Assembly (NCBI RefSeq): GCF_035751725.1
Contig: NZ_CP142104.1
Location: 1,922,001-1,986,000, forward strand
Direction of reading: 5' to 3'
DNA length: 64,000 bases
Source of the DNA: Pseudomonas frederiksbergensis
GTDB lineage: Bacteria > Pseudomonadota > Gammaproteobacteria > Pseudomonadales > Pseudomonadaceae
The position numbers and the translations under genes were made by a program. Below the pieces are notes generated by a model. It saw only the letters and a list, made by a program, of their open reading frames with translations. It was not told the origin of the DNA and ran no database searches. This document shows positions 60,662-64,000 of the stretch, piece by piece. Every line of letters starts with the position of its first letter. The first letter of the stretch is position 1.

Positions 60662-61492
60662 TCAGCAGGCAAGAGGCAATGCCAGGAACCGCAAGACCGC
60701 CGCGACAATCACTTCCGGCGCGTCTTCCTGGACCAGGTGTCCGGCACTTGGCACGGGCTGAAACAGCGCCCCGGGAATCATCCCGTGCAACGACCGGCCG
60801 CGCTCGATGGGGATCCATTGGTCATCTTCGCCCCACAGGATTTGCGTTGGGCAGCGCACCTTCGGATACAGGGCCTCGACCTCGCGCGTATAGCGCTCAT
60901 CCATCTGGGCAATTTGCCGATAGAACGCCGCCTGGCCCGGCTCGCCAAGCCACGGCTTAACGTAGGGCGCCAACTCTGCCTCCGGAATGTCTCGCTTGAT
61001 CGCGCCGCGGATATAAGTCGGCACGATAGCCCGCGGGATGTAATCGGGCAGGCCGCTGAACGCCGTTTCATGCTGGCGCACATGCTGGACAAAAGGTGAA
61101 CCCCACGGTGACAGCGCCACCGGGTCGATCAGGGTCAGGCTGCGGTAATCCTTGCCATCGAGCAGATGCGTACGCAGTGCGGTAGCACCGCCGAAGTCAT
61201 GGGCCACCACGTCTGGGCGCTCCAGGTTCCAGTATTCCAGCAACTGGGCGAGCAATTGGTTTTGTACGCCGAGGGAGACGTCGGCATCCGGCTGCGCGGA
61301 TTGGCCATAACCCAGCAGGTCGAAGTAGTGCACCCGGTGCGTAGCAAAGAACAGCGGCGCGATCCGGTGCCATACATAAGAGGAGAACGGCGTGCCATGG
61401 ACGAACACCAGCGGTGGGCCGTCGCCGTGGATGGCGTAGCGGATGGAATGTCCGTTGAAGTCGTAGACCTGATCCAGCGGCCAGTTGGTCAT
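60662..61492 (-). CDS. Alpha/beta hydrolase with Asp nucleophile (haloalkane dehalogenase / epoxide hydrolase type)
   Basis: A 276-residue hydrolase. Oxyanion-hole motif FVHGTPFSSYVW near 31-42, nucleophile elbow VAHDFGGATAL (Asp, not Ser), acid in LWGEDDQWIP and His in SAGHLVQEDAP. An Asp nucleophile is characteristic of epoxide hydrolases and haloalkane dehalogenases, but a general hydrolase is possible. It is a single gene; substrate is unknown. Confidence 0.87.
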   Translation of the reverse strand: MTNWPLDQVYDFNGHSIRYAIHGDGPPLVFVHGTPFSSYVWHRIAPLFFATHRVHYFDLLGYGQSAQPDADVSLGVQNQLLAQLLEYWNLERPDVVAHDFGGATALRTHLLDGKDYRSLTLIDPVALSPWGSPFVQHVRQHETAFSGLPDYIPRAIVPTYIRGAIKRDIPEAELAPYVKPWLGEPGQAAFYRQIAQMDERYTREVEALYPKVRCPTQILWGEDDQWIPIERGRSLHGMIPGALFQPVPSAGHLVQEDAPEVIVAAVLRFLALPLAC

Positions 61493-61598
61493 GCTTGATA
61501 CTCCACTGAAAATGGCTCAGGGGATCAAGCATAGGCCAATGCGGTTCAGCAGGGAGACCCCCTTGTCACAGAAGGCTTGCCAGGGAACTGAGCCGGTT

Positions 61599-61955
61599 TT
61601 ATTCGCCGTGGTAGATGCAGCCGCTGGTGCAAGTCTCGTGGATGCGAATGGCGCTGAGTTCCGGCAGCAGCGGCTTCAATTCATTCCAGATCCACTTGGC
61701 CAGGACTTCGCTGGTCGGGTTCTCCAGCCCAGGGATGTCGTTGAGGTAGTTGTGGTCCAGGCGCTCGTAGAGCGGCTTGAAGATCGCCTTGATTTCCGAG
61801 AAGTCGCGAATCCAGCCCGTGTGCGGATCGATGTCGCCGCTGAGGTGGATCGCCACCTTGAACGAGTGGCCATGCAGACGGCCGCACTTGTGGCCTTCGG
61901 GCACGTGGGGCAGGCGGTGGGCGGATTCGAAGGTGAATTCTTTGAAGATTTCCAC
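61599..61955 (-). CDS. queD: 6-carboxy-5,6,7,8-tetrahydropterin synthase (QueD)
   Basis: A 118-residue enzyme of queuosine / 7-deazapurine biosynthesis. GTG at 61955 ([19 protein letters not shown]) matches the family start and length (about 118-120) and has AAGAG upstream; an ATG at 62033 would add 26 unconserved residues. Zinc histidines in SAHRLP and LHGHSF and the catalytic Cys in [10 protein letters not shown] are present, as is [13 protein letters not shown] at the end. Confidence 0.93.
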   Translation of the reverse strand: MEIFKEFTFESAHRLPHVPEGHKCGRLHGHSFKVAIHLSGDIDPHTGWIRDFSEIKAIFKPLYERLDHNYLNDIPGLENPTSEVLAKWIWNELKPLLPELSAIRIHETCTSGCIYHGE

Positions 61956-62038
61956 AGGTTCAGGCTCTTTAAGGTAGCGGTCGCGAGGCAGGCGGCGGAG
62001 TTTATCAGGTTGATCCGTGTGATGCGCGAGCATGCTGA

Positions 62039-63118
62039 CTAAAGGGTCAGCAAACGCTCGCCCAATCCACCGTTGGCCGTCAGCTCCAGGAACTCATCGC
62101 CGAGCCGGCGGCTTTCGTCCATCGCCGTGCGCCAGTATCTACGGCGGCTCGGGTCATCGCCCATGAAGCGCTTGAAATCGTTGCGATCCGGCAGTTTGCC
62201 GTAGGGCAGGCGGGCCAGGTATTCGCGCGACGGGGCGAGCAGCAGCACGTCCTGGAGGCGTTCGGCGCTGCCCTTGCGCCATGGCAAGCCTTTGTCGAAC
62301 CAGCCAGGGATGACCCGGTCGGTGAAATGGGGATAGAGGACGATGCCCTCGCCGCTGTAGGGCAGGTCGAGGTGGTAGTCCAGCAAACCCCCGTCGCGGT
62401 AGGTGCCGGCACCGGCGCCGGGAAGGTCGCGCACGCCTTCCATCACCATCGGGATCGAGCCCGACGCCAGCAAGGCCTGGCGCAGGTTGTCGGCCACCAG
62501 GGGCACGAAGCGTGAAGGGAAGTCTGTCAGGGGATGCAGCGGTGGCGCCAGCCGTGGGTCGTGCACGATCAGCCGTTCGAAATGTCGCGACAGGCGCGCA
62601 CGGCCTCGCAGGTTGTCGGCGATCACCGACGACAACCCGAGGCCCAGCCGGCCTCGGTGGTCTTGTGACAGCAGGCCGTGGCTCTTGACCACCATGATAT
62701 TGAGCCGGTAATGGGGGTTGTCGAGGATCGTCAGGTCGCGACCTTCCAGCAGATCGTCCAGCATGCGCTGGGAGCTTTGGCTGACGCCGGCCATGGTCAC
62801 GCCTTTGGCGAAACTCTGCTCGTTATACAAAGTGCCCAGGCGCCTGATGCCTTCGGCGGCGTTCGGCAAGCACGCGCTGGCAAAGCGCCAGGAGCCAACC
62901 GAGGCGCCGATCAGCGACCGTTCCCGAGGCGCCGCAGGGAGCCATTCGCCGAACAGGGCCAGGTCCAATCCCTGGATGCCCAAGGCTTTCGGGCCACCGG
63001 CGGCGCCGGGCAGGATGCCAACGTCGGCGGCGTTGAGGCCGGCCTCGCGGATTCGCTTGAAGGCACGGGGACCGGCCTTGAGGGTGAGGGCGGGGAATTT
63101 GATATGGATGGCAGTCAT
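62039..63118 (-). CDS. Patatin-like phospholipase
   Basis: A 359-residue protein with the patatin Ser-Asp dyad: GASVGSW (GxSxG) near 68-74, oxyanion-like [11 protein letters not shown] near 38 and DGGLLDYH for the Asp. ATG at 63118 is preferred to a TTG at 63139. No signal peptide, so cytoplasmic or secreted by another route. Role in lipid turnover is probable; substrate unknown. Confidence 0.9.
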   Translation of the reverse strand: MTAIHIKFPALTLKAGPRAFKRIREAGLNAADVGILPGAAGGPKALGIQGLDLALFGEWLPAAPRERSLIGASVGSWRFASACLPNAAEGIRRLGTLYNEQSFAKGVTMAGVSQSSQRMLDDLLEGRDLTILDNPHYRLNIMVVKSHGLLSQDHRGRLGLGLSSVIADNLRGRARLSRHFERLIVHDPRLAPPLHPLTDFPSRFVPLVADNLRQALLASGSIPMVMEGVRDLPGAGAGTYRDGGLLDYHLDLPYSGEGIVLYPHFTDRVIPGWFDKGLPWRKGSAERLQDVLLLAPSREYLARLPYGKLPDRNDFKRFMGDDPSRRRYWRTAMDESRRLGDEFLELTANGGLGERLLTL

Positions 63119-63205
63119 ACCGGTCTCTAATACTGGCAAGCGGCTGATTATAGCGACACACGACGCGGTGGGAGCTCCCGCATTGATGTGGGTCCCATGA
63201 TGGCA

Positions 63206-63226
63206 ATTCAGTTTCAGTTAAGTTCA
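63206..63226 (+). promoter_or_regulatory. Direct repeats before the PepSY-regulator operon
   Basis: TTCAGTTTCAGTTAAGTTCA contains tandem TTCAGTT-like units, the layout seen at binding sites of OmpR/PmrA-family regulators. It lies about 45 bases before the first PepSY gene and could be bound by the regulator at 63890, giving autoregulation. Confidence 0.35.
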
Positions 63227-63270
63227 CCCCGATACAGTTTCCGGTGATGATTATAAAAAGGAGAGAACCC

Positions 63271-63579
63271 GTGAACCGCCTGACTGCCTTTATTCTCGCG
63301 ACGCTCATGGCTCTTGGCGCTGGCCTGGCGCAAGCGCGAGACCTCCATGATCACGAGATCAAAAAACTGCTGGACGCTGGTACCATTCAATCGCTTGAAA
63401 AGCTCAAGGCCGCTGCTCTGGCCACGCATCCCGGCTCTGAAGTGACCGATACCGAGCTGGAAGAGGAATACGGCAAGTACCGTTACAAGGTGGACCTGCG
63501 TGATGCCGATGGCATCGAGTGGGACCTGGAACTCGACGCCACTAGCGGCGAGGTGCTCAAGAATCATCAGGATACCTAA
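63271..63579 (+). CDS. PepSY-domain small exported protein
   Basis: A 102-residue protein with a signal peptide (MNRLTAFILATLMALGAGLAQA) and a single PepSY domain (IKKLLDAGTIQSLEKLKAAAL... VDLRDADGIEWDLELDATSGEVL). A GTG start at 63271 has AAGGAG 8 bases upstream. It overlaps the next gene by one base (TAATG). PepSY pairs next to two-component systems are usually periplasmic inhibitors or sensors of envelope or metal stress. Confidence 0.9.
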   Translation: MNRLTAFILATLMALGAGLAQARDLHDHEIKKLLDAGTIQSLEKLKAAALATHPGSEVTDTELEEEYGKYRYKVDLRDADGIEWDLELDATSGEVLKNHQDT

Positions 63580-63890
63580 TGAAGTTTAATCTACGCGCCC
63601 GCAGTCGCTGGGCGCTGGCGCTGCTGGCGTTCTGTTCGCTCGCCATGGCCCGGGACCTGGACCAGGACGAAGCCCTGCAGTTGCGCCAACAGGGCGTGAT
63701 CCTGCCGCTGGAGCAACTGTTGCAACAAGCGCTGGACCGCCATCCTGGCGCCAAGCTGCTGGAGGCCGAGCTGGAGGAAAAGCACGGCGTCTATATTTAT
63801 GAAGTCGAGCTGCTGGATACCGACGGCGTCGTGCGCGAACTGGACCTTGAGGCCGCAACCGGCCGTTTACTCAAAGATAAGGAAGACTGA
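63579..63890 (+). CDS. PepSY-domain small exported protein, second copy
   Basis: A 103-residue protein, similar to the preceding one, with an export signal ([16 protein letters not shown]) and PepSY motif ([23 protein letters not shown]). The stop overlaps the next start (TGATG), so three genes are translationally coupled. Confidence 0.9.
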   Translation: MKFNLRARSRWALALLAFCSLAMARDLDQDEALQLRQQGVILPLEQLLQQALDRHPGAKLLEAELEEKHGVYIYEVELLDTDGVVRELDLEAATGRLLKDKED

Positions 63891-64000
63891 TGCGCCTGCT
63901 CTTGGTGGAAGACCACGTTCCCCTGGCCGACGAGCTGATGGCCGGGCTGGCCCGGCAGGGTTATGCGGTCGATTGGTTGGCCGATGGTCGTGATGCGGTG
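63890..64000 (+). CDS. OmpR-family response regulator, N-terminal fragment
   Basis: The first 37 codons of a receiver domain ([20 protein letters not shown]) run off the right edge. The start and the acidic ED pair are typical of QseB/PmrA-like regulators; a sensor kinase gene is expected next. Confidence 0.85.
   Translation, partial: MRLLLVEDHVPLADELMAGLARQGYAVDWLADGRDAV

Overview
The window is high-GC chromosomal DNA from a fluorescent Pseudomonas of the P. fluorescens complex. Evidence is an almost complete pyoverdine biosynthesis, maturation, export and uptake locus, short GC-rich REP palindromes of the fluorescent-pseudomonad type in many gene gaps, and the accessory genes. The peptide predicted here (see below) matches, from memory, the pyoverdine peptide of P. 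thivervalensis and similar strains, so the P. corrugata/brassicacearum/thivervalensis branch is the best guess; this is inference.

Region 1 (1-18882, + strand): three overlapping non-ribosomal peptide synthetase (NRPS) genes, the first cut by the window edge. My reading of the adenylation-domain specificity residues gives Ala-like, Gly, Ser (followed by an epimerase, so D-Ser), Ala-like, then Asp. The Asp module is split: its condensation domain and a fused TauD/SyrP-type hydroxylase end the 4489-residue protein, and the next protein starts with a condensation-like domain that has lost its catalytic histidines (an 'interface' domain) before the Asp adenylation domain. Region 2 (18883-34742): the ferripyoverdine receptor fpvA, a broken DUF6124-type gene, then on the - strand the operon pvdE-NRPS(Thr, thioesterase) and the operon pvdM-pvdN-pvdO, then pvdP on +, and a second broken DUF6124-type gene. 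Overall predicted peptide end: Ala-Gly-D-Ser-Ala-OHAsp-Thr.

Region 3 (34743-41538): the export operon pvdR-pvdT-opmQ (-), an ECF sigma gene in the fpvI position (+) and pvdA (+). Five PvdS-type promoters (TAAAT, 16 bases, CGT) precede pvdE, pvdM, pvdP, pvdR and pvdA and mark the transcription units. pvdS, pvdL, pvdH, pvdQ, fpvR and the acyltransferase for hydroxyornithine are not in the window.

Region 4 (41726-51233): a BvgS/EvgS-type hybrid sensor kinase, a receiver-like protein without the phospho-acceptor Asp, a LuxR-type response regulator, a pirin, an MscS channel fused to a cyclic-nucleotide-binding domain, an AhpD-like protein, and a pair encoding an HPF/RaiA-like protein and a baeRF3-type release-factor homologue. 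Region 5 (51243-55403): a fecI-fecR-fecA type signalling and uptake system. Region 6 (55495-64000): an MFS transporter, a DapF-like protein lacking both catalytic cysteines, codB-codA, an Asp-nucleophile alpha/beta hydrolase, queD, a patatin-like phospholipase, two PepSY proteins and the start of an OmpR-type response regulator.

The most notable unexplained structure is a conserved 5' leader of about 220 nt before both DUF6124-type genes. The two leaders differ in sequence, but paired changes preserve at least four helices, one of which covers the Shine-Dalgarno sequence.
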